Assembly: GCA_027923505.1 (NCBI GenBank)
Contig: BROI01000015.1
Span: forward strand, 186,001 to 250,000
Length of the DNA stretch: 64,000 bases
Origin: Mayamaea pseudoterrestris
Taxonomy: Eukaryota; Bacillariophyta; Bacillariophyceae; Sellaphorales; Sellaphoraceae
Direction: 5' to 3'
The notes beneath the pieces were generated by a model, which saw only the letters and a list, made by a program, of their open reading frames with translations, had not been told where the DNA came from and ran no database searches. Below, piece by piece: positions 20,743-29,683 of this stretch (positions within the stretch are counted from its first letter, which is position 1; each line of letters opens with the position of its first letter). Position numbers and translations under genes: made by a program.

Positions 20743-22575
20743 ATGGCTGCTGTTTCAGGAAAGATCACGCTCACAGTAGATGGTGTTGAGTTCGCGATCA
20801 TGCCCATGAATGGCAACGAGTCGGGCCAAGTTTCTTTTCAAAGACTGGAAAACGTCTTCATAGTTCATTTCAACAACTTCTCAGGTTCCATGAGAGTTGA
20901 AAGTGAAGCGACCATGAGCTTTGATGGGAGCACCAGCTGCATGGAACTGGCAGACACCAAGACGCCAAAGACGAAGAATGGATCGAGCAGCAACGAAACA
21001 CCAGCTTCGCAGAACGAATGTGCAGTACACGAGACACCCGCCCCTCAAGCGAAGCGTTTCAAGTCAGAAAACGAGAAATCAGAAATAGGCCTGCATGAAG
21101 AGGTGGCTGCAGGTGATAATGACGATGTTGCTTCTTTAGTCAGCGGTTGTCCGGAAATGATGATTCTAGCGAAAGAAACGCAATTAACGCAAGACACCTT
21201 GCCTACAATTCTGGGCCAGCCAGACTGCTCGCAAAGTAGTCAGTTCGGCAGCATGGGACATTCCTTACAGGATGACATGGAGGTGGATGATGCTCAAGGT
21301 ACCGAAGAATGTTACGGGCGCGCGGATTCGCGGCCAGAGTCGTCTCGGGTGCAGGAAATCATGGATGAAGTCGCAAATGCATCAACTCAAATGACTGCCG
21401 ATAGTCAGGGTTCTGAAACCGAAGAAAGTTTTCAACACCCTACTCCGGCGCGCGTCTCGCTAGGTGGCTCCCCTGTGGCTTCTCCGTCGCATCGACAGGA
21501 ACCGCCGTGTCGCCGATGGGGTCACTCCATGACGTTTATCGGCAAGGATCGCATTTTAGTCTACGGAGGACAAACGATCGATTCTGACACGAATAAACCT
21601 ACAACGCTCAGTGATATTCACGTTTTCAATCTACAGTCCAACACTTGGTTCCAGCCTCGCGGTGTACAAACCATGCCGCGTCAATGGCACACGTGCTCAT
21701 ACCTTCCTGATCGTCAGCTCTTGGTTGCGTTTGGAGGCGAAGCTACAAAGGAACCAAAGACACCCAAATTATCAGCGCCCGCGACTGGTCCTAGTCTGAT
21801 GGTCCTGGACTGCGAAATCATGCTTTGGTATCCGCCGGTTGTTTCCGGTGAAGTTCCGTCACCCCGGTCCGGACATACGGCCACTTTGTTGGTGGATATT
21901 AACCAACTCGTACTCTTTGGTGGTGTTCAGTCCGCGAGCCAAAGAGGAGCTGGAGGTGGTCAAAAGTGGCTCAACCGCTTGTCGGTACTCGACACTCTTT
22001 CCTGGAAGTGGTCGTCACCCAAAGTTCATGGCTCGCCGCCCAAGCCACGATCCTACCATTCGGCCACCGCCGTCAAGGGTAATCGCATCGTAGTTTTCGG
22101 TGGAAACGATGCCGATGCAAGCTTCAGCACTGTTCATGTATTGGAGCACGTTCTGGCTGGTTCCAATCTTCAAGATGCTAAAACACAATGGCGTTGGGTT
22201 CATCCGACGGTCACAGGACGACCGCCAAGCGCTCGAACAGGACACTCGGCGACCGTACTGAGCGACAACAAGACGATATGCATCTATGGCGGATGGGATC
22301 CCAATGCCGACGATGACCAAGCCATTGGCGATGACGATTCGTTCATGATTTTCGATGACTGCTTCCTTCTGGACACGGAAACGTGGATTTGGAAAGCATG
22401 CTCTTCCAAACCACTGTATGCCGATGTGCCTCTACATGTTCAGGGGCTTGATGGAGGCCCTCGTCGAGTCGGTCATACGGCAATCCTCGACGACAAGAAT
22501 GAGCGTGTGCTGGTCTTTGGTGGCCGAATTCCTCGTGATCGTTTTACGGGCGACTTTCAGTCGATTTCTTTGTAA
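20743..22575 (+). CDS. Kelch-repeat beta-propeller protein
   Basis: The open frame extends a little upstream, but the first ATG is at 20743, giving 610 aa. The first 250 residues are acidic, Ser/Thr/Gln-rich and probably disordered, after a small possible folded start (GKITLTVDGVEFAI). From about residue 255 six kelch units follow, each with the pattern R-x-x-H-S/T followed by a double glycine: RRWGHSM/VYGGQ, RQWHTCS/AFGGE, PRSGHTA/LFGGV, PRSYHSA/VFGGN, ARTGHSA/IYGGW and RRVGHTA/VFGGR. Together they should close a six-bladed propeller that binds other proteins. No BTB, F-box or Rab-binding domain is seen. A nuclear or cytosolic adaptor role is possible but unproven. Confidence 0.82.
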   Translation: MAAVSGKITLTVDGVEFAIMPMNGNESGQVSFQRLENVFIVHFNNFSGSMRVESEATMSFDGSTSCMELADTKTPKTKNGSSSNETPASQNECAVHETPAPQAKRFKSENEKSEIGLHEEVAAGDNDDVASLVSGCPEMMILAKETQLTQDTLPTILGQPDCSQSSQFGSMGHSLQDDMEVDDAQGTEECYGRADSRPESSRVQEIMDEVANASTQMTADSQGSETEESFQHPTPARVSLGGSPVASPSHRQEPPCRRWGHSMTFIGKDRILVYGGQTIDSDTNKPTTLSDIHVFNLQSNTWFQPRGVQTMPRQWHTCSYLPDRQLLVAFGGEATKEPKTPKLSAPATGPSLMVLDCEIMLWYPPVVSGEVPSPRSGHTATLLVDINQLVLFGGVQSASQRGAGGGQKWLNRLSVLDTLSWKWSSPKVHGSPPKPRSYHSATAVKGNRIVVFGGNDADASFSTVHVLEHVLAGSNLQDAKTQWRWVHPTVTGRPPSARTGHSATVLSDNKTICIYGGWDPNADDDQAIGDDDSFMIFDDCFLLDTETWIWKACSSKPLYADVPLHVQGLDGGPRRVGHTAILDDKNERVLVFGGRIPRDRFTGDFQSISL

Positions 22576-22676
22576 AACGACTCTAGATTATCATATGTTG
22601 ACATTATTCAATTAATGTACAAGCGACTTCTAAGTATGTAAGTACTGAGCTAGAGCCAACGACGTAACATCAAACA

Positions 22677-23132
22677 TCATACTTCTGCGATAAACGACGC
22701 CCATGCCTTGTGAGACTCCCACAACTTGACGCATACTTCACCTTGAAAATTGGGGCACTCTTGTTTGAGCAAAACTTTTATATCAGAATGGATCTGCCGA
22801 CACATGAACTCGGTCGTTGTCAAATCCTTTTTCGGGAATAGTTCGTCGAGGTTTTTGTAGTTATACCTGCGAAGAACTTGCGACAAGATTTCAGAAGCCT
22901 TACCAATATCAATTACCCAATTCGTTTCTTCGTCAAGAGCATCAGTGCAGAAATCAACGTCGCAAGTATATGTTGCTCCATGTAGACCACCTGCTGGTCC
23001 AAATGCTTGGTGCCGGTGAAAGCTATGAGCGATCATGAAGGAATCACGTATTCCAAGCTTGAACGAACGGTCAGCTCTTACAGCAACAAGCAAAATAGAT
23101 ACGAAGAGCAACTTGTCCACTGAAAACATCAT
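22677..23132 (-). CDS. 6-pyruvoyl-tetrahydropterin synthase-like protein with signal peptide
   Basis: The 151-aa protein has a clear signal peptide (KLLFVSILLVAVRA|D). The mature part follows the PTPS/6-carboxytetrahydropterin synthase layout: MIAHSFH with a first zinc-type His at 36, LHGATY with His51, then VIDIGKASEIL, NYKNLDEL, TTTEFMCRQIH and a late LWESHKAW with a Glu-Ser-His. Enzymes of this fold act on dihydroneopterin triphosphate in biopterin or queuosine synthesis. The usual HGH metal motif is HGA here, as in a bacterial side branch of the family that I recall; that branch may have a different reaction. The targeting signal lacks the plastid phenylalanine, so an ER or secreted location is likelier. 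It is convergent with the kelch gene. Confidence 0.75.
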   Translation of the reverse strand: MMFSVDKLLFVSILLVAVRADRSFKLGIRDSFMIAHSFHRHQAFGPAGGLHGATYTCDVDFCTDALDEETNWVIDIGKASEILSQVLRRYNYKNLDELFPKKDLTTTEFMCRQIHSDIKVLLKQECPNFQGEVCVKLWESHKAWASFIAEV

Positions 23133-23633
23133 CGTTGACTGTAGGCAGCGATACTTGTGGTGCGCGATGGTTCGTCCATCACATGGGAGAGAAGATGTTG
23201 TGAGATTGCGACCAGTTGTGATGAGTCCCGCTACGATTTCAGTGCGTTTTCACTTGGCAGTTGCCGGCTCGCGCATGGATACGTTATCTCACCTAAGTAT
23301 TTTTGGAGTATGTGCTTAAGTAACCATCTTTCAGTGATCGAGCGATAGTCGGCGAACACAATTTAGCGTTGCATCACCAAAACTGTTTCTCGTTCTTGAA
23401 CACTCCTACCACTATATTGCTGTCAGCCGAGGCACGACGCTAGTTGGAGAGGTAGAAAATCCGAGTTTCAGAAGTGTGTTTGGTGGCAGCGTTGCTCTCG
23501 ATAGTCATCCTTCATTGTTGTTATCAGATTAATCAAAAGCTGATTCTTCTCGATTGTCTACCGAACATACGGTCGACAATCCAAAACGACGATCAAGACG
23601 GCTTCACCACTGAGCTACATCTTGCAGGCAGCG
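23133..23633. other. Intergenic region between divergent genes
   Basis: About 500 bp separate the starts of the PTPS-like and the putatively myristoylated protein genes. I see no supported gene, RNA or repeat. A splice-acceptor-like ctcttgcag-type stretch just before 23626 leaves open an upstream exon of the gene at 23634. Confidence 0.35.
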
Positions 23634-24947
23634 ATGGGGCAATGTTCCACGTTGCCTGCAGAGGCAAGAGCCTCCTCTTCGATGGTCTCTACAAGGTTTG
23701 ATGGAGCATTCCAAAATTCGGACGAGATGCGACAAGAACAGAAAATACGCCTTAATCCAAAGGCGGACGGTCGTCGAGAGGGACTTGACTTTAATAGACT
23801 CATTCCTGAGCACATGGGTAATCAAAACAAACATTACTCCGTTAAGCAACATATCGATCCATTTGGAGCGCCCGAATGCCGTCATACAGAAGGCACCTAC
23901 CCGCCGAGCGACGGATTTGATTCTGATCAGATGGAGATTGATGAATCGCCAGTAGTCATGCCTGTTTTCATTCCTCAGCCTCCGGAGTCTGCTATTCGCA
24001 CACGCTGCTATAAACTTAACCTGGACTCGGAGATCAACAGCATCTCGGGGACGCAAAAACTACAGCAGGTCTTGGGTCCCTTCAGTGAGCCACCCCCTCA
24101 ACTTACATACAGCTCATCTGAAGATTCGTCCCAAGCAGCCAGTCCAACTCATGTTGCCATCAAGACAGCGCAAATATTCCGCGGCATAACGATTAGTCGA
24201 GATGGAACGATCCTTTCGCAAAATGCAAGGGCAACAAGAAGTAGCAGGGGAAACAAATCCAAGAAAGGCGAGAAGTCGCGTCAAGCCGCGAAGATCGACA
24301 AGGCTAATGACCTCATTGAAGAGTCTCTTGCCGGTGGCGTAAAAGCAGAAGATAGTGAGGACGGCCCACCGAGCCTCGTTTCGCTGTACGTCATTGGTGA
24401 GTACGATGACATGAAACATTTGGTACGCGACGGATCTAAGAAGCTCAGAGATGCAGCCGACCTTCCTGAAGAATACCTATTCTCAATCAACAAGCCTCGA
24501 ATGAGCTTTAAGTCTGCTGCGCTACATTCTCCTTACAACTCAAAGAAACGAGAATCTCCTAGCCTTGTTCAAAGCCAACGCGCGGCAGCTCTTCAGAGTC
24601 CTGGAAAGGTTCAGGTTACTGGTACTATCGTTCTTTCTGGTGATGCACATTCTGTCAGTCAACCAACCCAGCAAACACCGCCAAGAATCAAAGGACATCC
24701 GCGTGACACACGGCCCGGTCGACGGGAAGATCGTGCCAGCATGCGAATGCGTCTTGACTACTGCCATCCCGGCACCCCCGGAGAAGACTGGAGCCACGCT
24801 TGGAACATTTGGAATTGTGGTGGTGCTGGGACCGTCAGCCCTAATCAGCCAAGTAGTCCCCAAGAGCATACACAGGTTCTTTTTGAAGGGCGTGATCCTG
24901 CCTTTAGTAACCTGCGCGAGTCGGGCGTCATGGCCGGTAGGCAGTAA
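23634..24947 (+). CDS. Hypothetical protein with N-myristoylation-type start
   Basis: A Met at 23634 gives MGQCSTLPAEAR, a good match to the N-myristoylation consensus (Gly2, Ser5) with Cys4 available for palmitoylation. This start is chosen over the slightly upstream Met because of that motif. The remaining 437-aa protein is mostly low in order: a Pro/Ser-rich middle, then a short motif-like stretch (FRGITISRDGTILSQNAR) and a strongly basic segment (SSRGNKSKKGEKSRQAAK). Near the C-terminus there are LPEEYLFSINKP and a Trp-containing stretch (GEDWSHAWNIWNC). No enzymatic domain is recognised. The lipid-type start and the basic region suggest a membrane-associated signalling or scaffold protein, which is inference only. 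Confidence 0.55.
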   Translation: MGQCSTLPAEARASSSMVSTRFDGAFQNSDEMRQEQKIRLNPKADGRREGLDFNRLIPEHMGNQNKHYSVKQHIDPFGAPECRHTEGTYPPSDGFDSDQMEIDESPVVMPVFIPQPPESAIRTRCYKLNLDSEINSISGTQKLQQVLGPFSEPPPQLTYSSSEDSSQAASPTHVAIKTAQIFRGITISRDGTILSQNARATRSSRGNKSKKGEKSRQAAKIDKANDLIEESLAGGVKAEDSEDGPPSLVSLYVIGEYDDMKHLVRDGSKKLRDAADLPEEYLFSINKPRMSFKSAALHSPYNSKKRESPSLVQSQRAAALQSPGKVQVTGTIVLSGDAHSVSQPTQQTPPRIKGHPRDTRPGRREDRASMRMRLDYCHPGTPGEDWSHAWNIWNCGGAGTVSPNQPSSPQEHTQVLFEGRDPAFSNLRESGVMAGRQ

Positions 24948-25179
24948 CTCAAACAACTTAATTTTATTCAAGCTTTCTTCTCAAATTTTTGTCGTCGTAC
25001 TGTGGAGCATATATAGTATACGTACGGTCCCGTCGGAGTCATATGTCGATGGATACTTAGCTTGTGACGCATTGGTACCGATTGAACAGGCAATCGTACC
25101 GGTTTTGCGATTGTTTGGAAGACGAGTCGTCGTTTGTATTTTTCTCCATCACTGGCCTGAATCGCACCGACGATTATGC

Positions 25180-25977
25180 ATGATGAATAACTTTCTATCT
25201 TCTCTAGATGAAAGGCTAGCTGACAAGTCTGATTGGTTGGAGGAAATTCACTTCGAAGCAGCAATCGATGCGCAGCTTACTGCGACATGTGCGACAAGAA
25301 GAGGCGGCAAAGACTGTGCTGGAGACTCGAGGTCACACCTTGATGTTGAGACGGCGTCGCCTGCTTTGTTTGATGACTATGTCAATCCACATTCCGTTGC
25401 TAACTGTTTGAGCCCATACGTTCCGACCAATTCAAAGAAGATATCCGCGTTCATTTCCTTGGCTGGTCTACGGACGTGTGATGTCCTCCTCGATATTGGA
25501 TGTGGAGACGGTCGAGTGTGTGTCGCTGCAGCAAAGCTCATAGGATGCTGCACCATGGGTTTGGACATATCTCCACCATGCATCGAGCGGGCTCAGGAGC
25601 TTGCCACGGAGGAAGGCGTGGAAGAATTGTGCCACTTTTACAACGCTGATGCAACAGCGGATTTAAACCACCTGCTTGGAGGTACGTTTTCATGGGAACA
25701 TCGTGTTTGTAATTAGTGTATCAACATTGAATATCCTAATACTCTCTAACTTCATTCAGGCTCCTCGCAATTAGCATCCCGTTTGCAAGCAGTTACAGTT
25801 GTGTGGCTGTTTACTTACCCGACGCTGCTCCGTCGCCTCGTTCCCTTGCTATCGAGTCTCCAAAAAGCAGGTGCGAGAATAGTTACGCTAACGTACCACC
25901 TAGCGGACACCGAAGCTAGTATAGAAATGAGCGACACTGAGAATGATCTCTGTTTGTATAGCTGTATACATATATAA
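25180..25977 (+). CDS. Class I SAM-dependent methyltransferase (two exons)
   Basis: Exon 1 is 25180-25681 and exon 2 is 25760-25977, with a 78-nt intron (gtacgt...attcag) in phase 1; 239 aa from the Met at 25180. The open frame continues upstream, but the residues before this Met look non-coding. The SAM-binding loop is LLDIGCGDGRVCVAAA, followed by an acidic end of strand 2 (MGLDISPP) and the helix IERAQELATEEGV. Exon 2 supplies VTVVWLFTYPTLLRRLVPLL, the post-motif of strand 4 and its helix. The layout resembles the FAM173/ATPSC-lysine methyltransferase group, but the substrate cannot be settled from sequence. There is no clear targeting signal. Confidence 0.75.
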
Positions 25978-26333
25978 ACTCTCTATAATAGATCAAGAAA
26001 GGTTTCAGGTGTTGACAGTATGCGATTTCTCTTCGCCGCCATTTTATGTCCGCATCCTAGATAATATGCAGTGCAAACGAATCTGAGTGAGTTAACAAGA
26101 ACAAATTTCATCTAGTGGTAATACTCTGGTAGTCGTAGAGTCATACTCTTCCTATCGTAAACTCGAATGTAATCATGCATGCCAGAAGTTTCCGCCTTAC
26201 TCAAATGACGTTTTGCCAGTTCAAGTAATGACCTTCTCCGGCGTAAATTGTCAGCGAGTTCGTCTTTTGATCATTCTCCACTTATCTTTATAAAAAAGAC
26301 CCAATAAAATAACGTACCTGCAAGTTGCTTGGC
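25978..26333. other. Intergenic region between convergent genes
   Basis: About 355 bp of AT-rich DNA lie between the ends of two convergent genes. It should hold both polyadenylation regions. No gene, RNA or repeat is seen. Confidence 0.4.
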
Positions 26334-27114
26334 CTACAAAAGTATCATTTGCTTTGCAATCTCATCTCTCTTTTCCTTCCCATATAATTCTTCGCCAAGC
26401 CTCAAGGCGAATTCGAGTGATGTCCCAGGTCCTTGAGACGTAAGTAATTTGCCAGAAACGACAACGCGATCATCTCGAACAGCAGCGCCCAGTTCGTTCA
26501 AAGTGTTTCGAAAACCCGCGGCTGGATAGCATGTCACAGGCTCGCCTTCTTCAATCAAACCATTTGGAGCAAAGGCAACAGCAGGAGCTGCGAAACGACA
26601 CGAATAGAAATGGAGGATCCATGTAAGCAGATGACGAAAAGTGTTTTAAAGACGACACGAATGACAACTTACAAGCACATACAGCACCATAGTACTTTCC
26701 AGCAGCCTTTTGCTGCTTCAAGATATCAATGAGCGTCTTGGAGTCTCTCAGATGTTCCGCACCAGGCAAACCCCCAGGCAGAACCACCAGATCCCACTCC
26801 TTGCTAACACAGTCGTCGATTAAACAATCTGCTTCAAATTTTATGCCTCGTGACATTCTGCAGACGAGCTGATTAGCCATGACCGACGCCACAGTGACAT
26901 GAGCTCCAAATCGCGTGAGTGTATCGGTAAGGCAAGTTGTTTCGATTTCTTCACTGCCATCGGCAATGGGAACAAGTACTTGTTTCGTCGGCATGTCGAA
27001 AAGTCTTGTTGACAAGCGGCGCGCGCTGTTAATGCTTGTAGAGAAGGCTTGATTGCGGCGAGCAATGGCTAGGAAAATAATCAAGGAGCGACTCCGCGGG
27101 AGCAAGAGTCGTTT
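26334..27114 (-). CDS. DJ-1/PfpI-family protein (two exons), possibly organelle-targeted
   Basis: Exon 1 is 26673-27114 and exon 2 is 26334-26587, with an 85-nt intron (GTAAGT...TCGCAG) in phase 1; 231 aa from the Met at 27114. DJ-1 proteins act as oxidative-stress sensors, glyoxalases or deglycases. The core starts KQVLVPIADGSEEIET. The acidic residue of the active site is in that first segment, VVLPGGLPGAEHLRDS is the conserved loop, and the nucleophile Cys sits in GAVCASPAVA, just at the splice. The first 41 residues (LIIFLAIARRNQA|FST) read as a signal peptide with a plastid-type phenylalanine, so plastid import is possible. A start at MPTKQ (about 26994) would make a cytosolic protein, and a third Met exists at 27240. 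Confidence 0.82.
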
Positions 27115-27342
27115 CATTCGACAGCTCAATGGTGAGAATGGAGCTTCCCGTATGGAGCTTGATATCGTAATGTATGGTGTGCGGCATTGTGATCGTGTCG
27201 CGTTCGGATCATGCGCGATGACTGATGGAGATCGAGGCATGTCGTAGCGTTAAGCATTTTAAAACCAGTGCGAGCTTTGCTTCATCTTCGCGCGTGATGC
27301 TCGACCAGCATCGACCATGCGCACAATGGAAGTTCCCTCGTC

Positions 27343-27774
27343 ATGTCTCGCTTCTGCTCCGACAGCAACTACGCCGCAGCTACTCGACACCGTCGTCCAT
27401 TTTCAACTGCGGGACGGCCGCCTGCTTTCACAGACGACGATTGGGCGCTTGATAAACTCGAAGACGACACAATGGAAATTGCACAGTTTGAAGCAGCAGT
27501 CGCTCCACTCTTGGAGGAAGGCGAGTTGGATGCAGATGCTATTGTTGTCTCGCCTACAGGAAATTCTTCAGCAGCTGCGAATACTGCGTCGGAACGTCGG
27601 CGACGTGAGGAAGGATGGACGGATTTGGGACTGGATCAAGTCCATCATGGATTTGCAGCGGCTGTGACGGCGAATCTGCCACCCGAAGAAGTCCCGAGAA
27701 GAAATCAGACGGGACAGCCAGGGACACCAGCAGCAGAAACTCCTTCCGCTGGAACACCAGCATCTGCAACTTGA
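27343..27774 (+). CDS. Hypothetical small protein with mitochondrial-type presequence
   Basis: This is a 143-aa frame. The first 30 residues are basic and hydroxylated (ATRHRRPFSTAGR), as in mitochondrial presequences. The rest is acidic, then Thr/Pro/Ala-rich (GTPAAETPSAGTPASAT). There is an acidic helix (MEIAQFEAAVAPLLEEGELD) and a Glu/Arg stretch followed by WTDLGLDQVHHGFAAAV. No domain is recognised. Two overlapping frames of similar length exist, so the choice rests on composition. It may be a small mitochondrial complex subunit or unrelated. Confidence 0.4.
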   Translation: MSRFCSDSNYAAATRHRRPFSTAGRPPAFTDDDWALDKLEDDTMEIAQFEAAVAPLLEEGELDADAIVVSPTGNSSAAANTASERRRREEGWTDLGLDQVHHGFAAAVTANLPPEEVPRRNQTGQPGTPAAETPSAGTPASAT

Positions 27775-28214
27775 AAAGGTTCATCATGTACAAGGTGCAC
27801 TAGACGCGAAGGAGCAATGGGCAGGTTTTCGAAGTACGAAGGAACGAATGTCACTCACTCTAAGGCTCTGCAGTAATAATCATAAACCATCTAAACTGCA
27901 ATTTCAATATTATATTGCACATCTGAATCAAAAGATTCTGTACCGGTATCTGCATAGATTTAAAGATAATGAGAGTTGCTCGTCGTCTTCGACCGCTGCG
28001 ACACACCACAACAACATTGAAAAACACAAGAAATTGAGCTCATTTTTCAATCACTCCCTGATGGCGGTCCTGGCCGGCTAGCAATGCCTGTAGGGGGTAG
28101 TTCTTCGCGATTGTCACTTTTGCAAAAGGCTCGAGGAATCACGCCCAAAATCATATTCCTGTTCGGCAGCAAATCCTAGCTCGTGCACTTGACATTGACA
28201 TTCGACAACCAGAG
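27775..28214. other. Intergenic region
   Basis: About 440 bp between two plus-strand genes; AT-rich from 27860 to 28060. It should hold the 3' end of the small gene and the promoter of the JmjC gene. No other signal is recognised. Confidence 0.4.
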
Positions 28215-29639
28215 ATGGACGCAAGCGATCAGGATGGCAAGCGCGGCTACCCATGGAACGTCACTGCTCAAAATAGCAGACGACGACAACAGGTTGGAAG
28301 ACTTATTCACAGTATATGGACAGGAGACTGCGGTGATGCTGGTTTAGCAGCGCCGTATTTTGACGGACGGCTGGACTTGCTCGGCCTTTATCAAACATTT
28401 TTGGTCGACCAAGTTCTGGTGGACGACGATGAAGGAAATAATTGCTTTACATTTAATGAGGAAGGTAAAGCTTATTTTGAAGTGGAAAGAGAACATTGCA
28501 GCACTTTGACTTATGAGCAGTTCGAACAATCGTATATGCGAGCAAATCAACCAGTGGTCATTCAAGGATTAGCACGCGATTGGAAGGCTTCTTCAGACTG
28601 GGTGCATCAGGCAAGCGATGGAACAGTAGAACCCAACCTATTGTATTTGCAACAACATTTTGGTAATGATTTAGTTGATGTTTTTGAGCAGAGTCAAGCA
28701 GGATTTTCCGCGAGCCGACCGATTCGGAGGAAGATGACAATCACCGAATATGCGAGGTGGTGGGAGCAACATCGAGTGGCGGGTGAGACCCAGCTAATAT
28801 ATATGAAAGATTGGAAATTTCTGATTTCCCACCCTAAATGCGGCGCTTATCAATGTCCACATTACTTTCAGGAAGATTGGCTTAATATGGCAACCAAGAA
28901 TGCCTACTCGTTTTGCTACGTCGGCCCTCGAGGGACTTCGACAGTCCTTCATGCCGATGTCTTGCTTTCGTTCTCATGGTCAACAAATGTCTGCGGAAGG
29001 AAGAAGTGGTTTTTGGTACCACCAGAGCTCACGTTTCTTCTTTACGACTGCTTTGGTACAAAGCTTGCGACGCACTTGCACAGCGACGTGCATGATGGCA
29101 TGAGCTGTCGCTTTCCTGGCCTCCGAGTCGCACGAAAGCACGCTTATATGCTAATTCAAGAAGCAGGCGAAACGATCTTCGTCCCTTCGAAATGGTTTCA
29201 TACGGTACAGAATTTGGATGCATGCTTATCGATTAATCACAACTGGTACGTGGTTCATTTGTTCGTGGAGCTCAAACGCCGAAGCCGCTCGAGTCTCTAT
29301 CAGATCTAATCGCATCGCTCATACATTAGGTTAAACGGTGCTAATATACAGAACAGTTACGAGAATTTTGAAAAAGAAGTTCTTGCATTGCAATCAGCCG
29401 GTGAAGATCTGAGTGATTGTTCACCCGTGGCAGCTGACGCGAAACTTTTGTGGTCAGTTATTGCGACGGCAATTTCCTCTGGATCGGTACAGATGCAAGA
29501 CATGGGCACCATTTTAGCGATTGTAGAAGCGGGAGTTGATAAGCTAAATTTGTATAGATACATTGATGGTGGAGAAAGTGAGGTCAAGCGAGTAAGAGAA
29601 TTGATGCGCGAGCAAGCCACCGGTTCTGTCAATCAATGA
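28215..29639 (+). CDS. JMJD4: JmjC dioxygenase, JMJD4-type lysyl hydroxylase (two exons)
   Basis: Exon 1 is 28215-29245 and exon 2 is 29330-29639. The 84-nt intron (gtacgt...cattag) splits a Trp codon (phase 2); 446 aa. JMJD4 is known in animals to hydroxylate a lysine of the translation termination factor eRF1 using O2, 2-oxoglutarate and iron. Here the iron ligands are in LHADV (His246 and Asp248) and KWFHTV (His329). The surroundings follow JMJD4 closely: YVGPRGTSTVLHADV, SWSTNVCGRKKWFLVPP, QEAGETIFVPS and SINHNW, then LNGAN from exon 2. The N-terminal half also keeps NQPVVIQGL and LIYMKDW. No targeting signal is visible, so a cytosolic role near ribosomes is expected by analogy. Confidence 0.88.
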
Positions 29640-29683
29640 ATAAGACGGACGTACTTTGCACTATTATAAGAGTTATACGCCAA

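Noticed and set aside
24565-25179. Upstream part of the long frame leading into the methyltransferase
   Set aside because: It overlaps the end of the myristoylated protein gene in another frame and reads as non-coding. The methyltransferase is taken to start at 25180.
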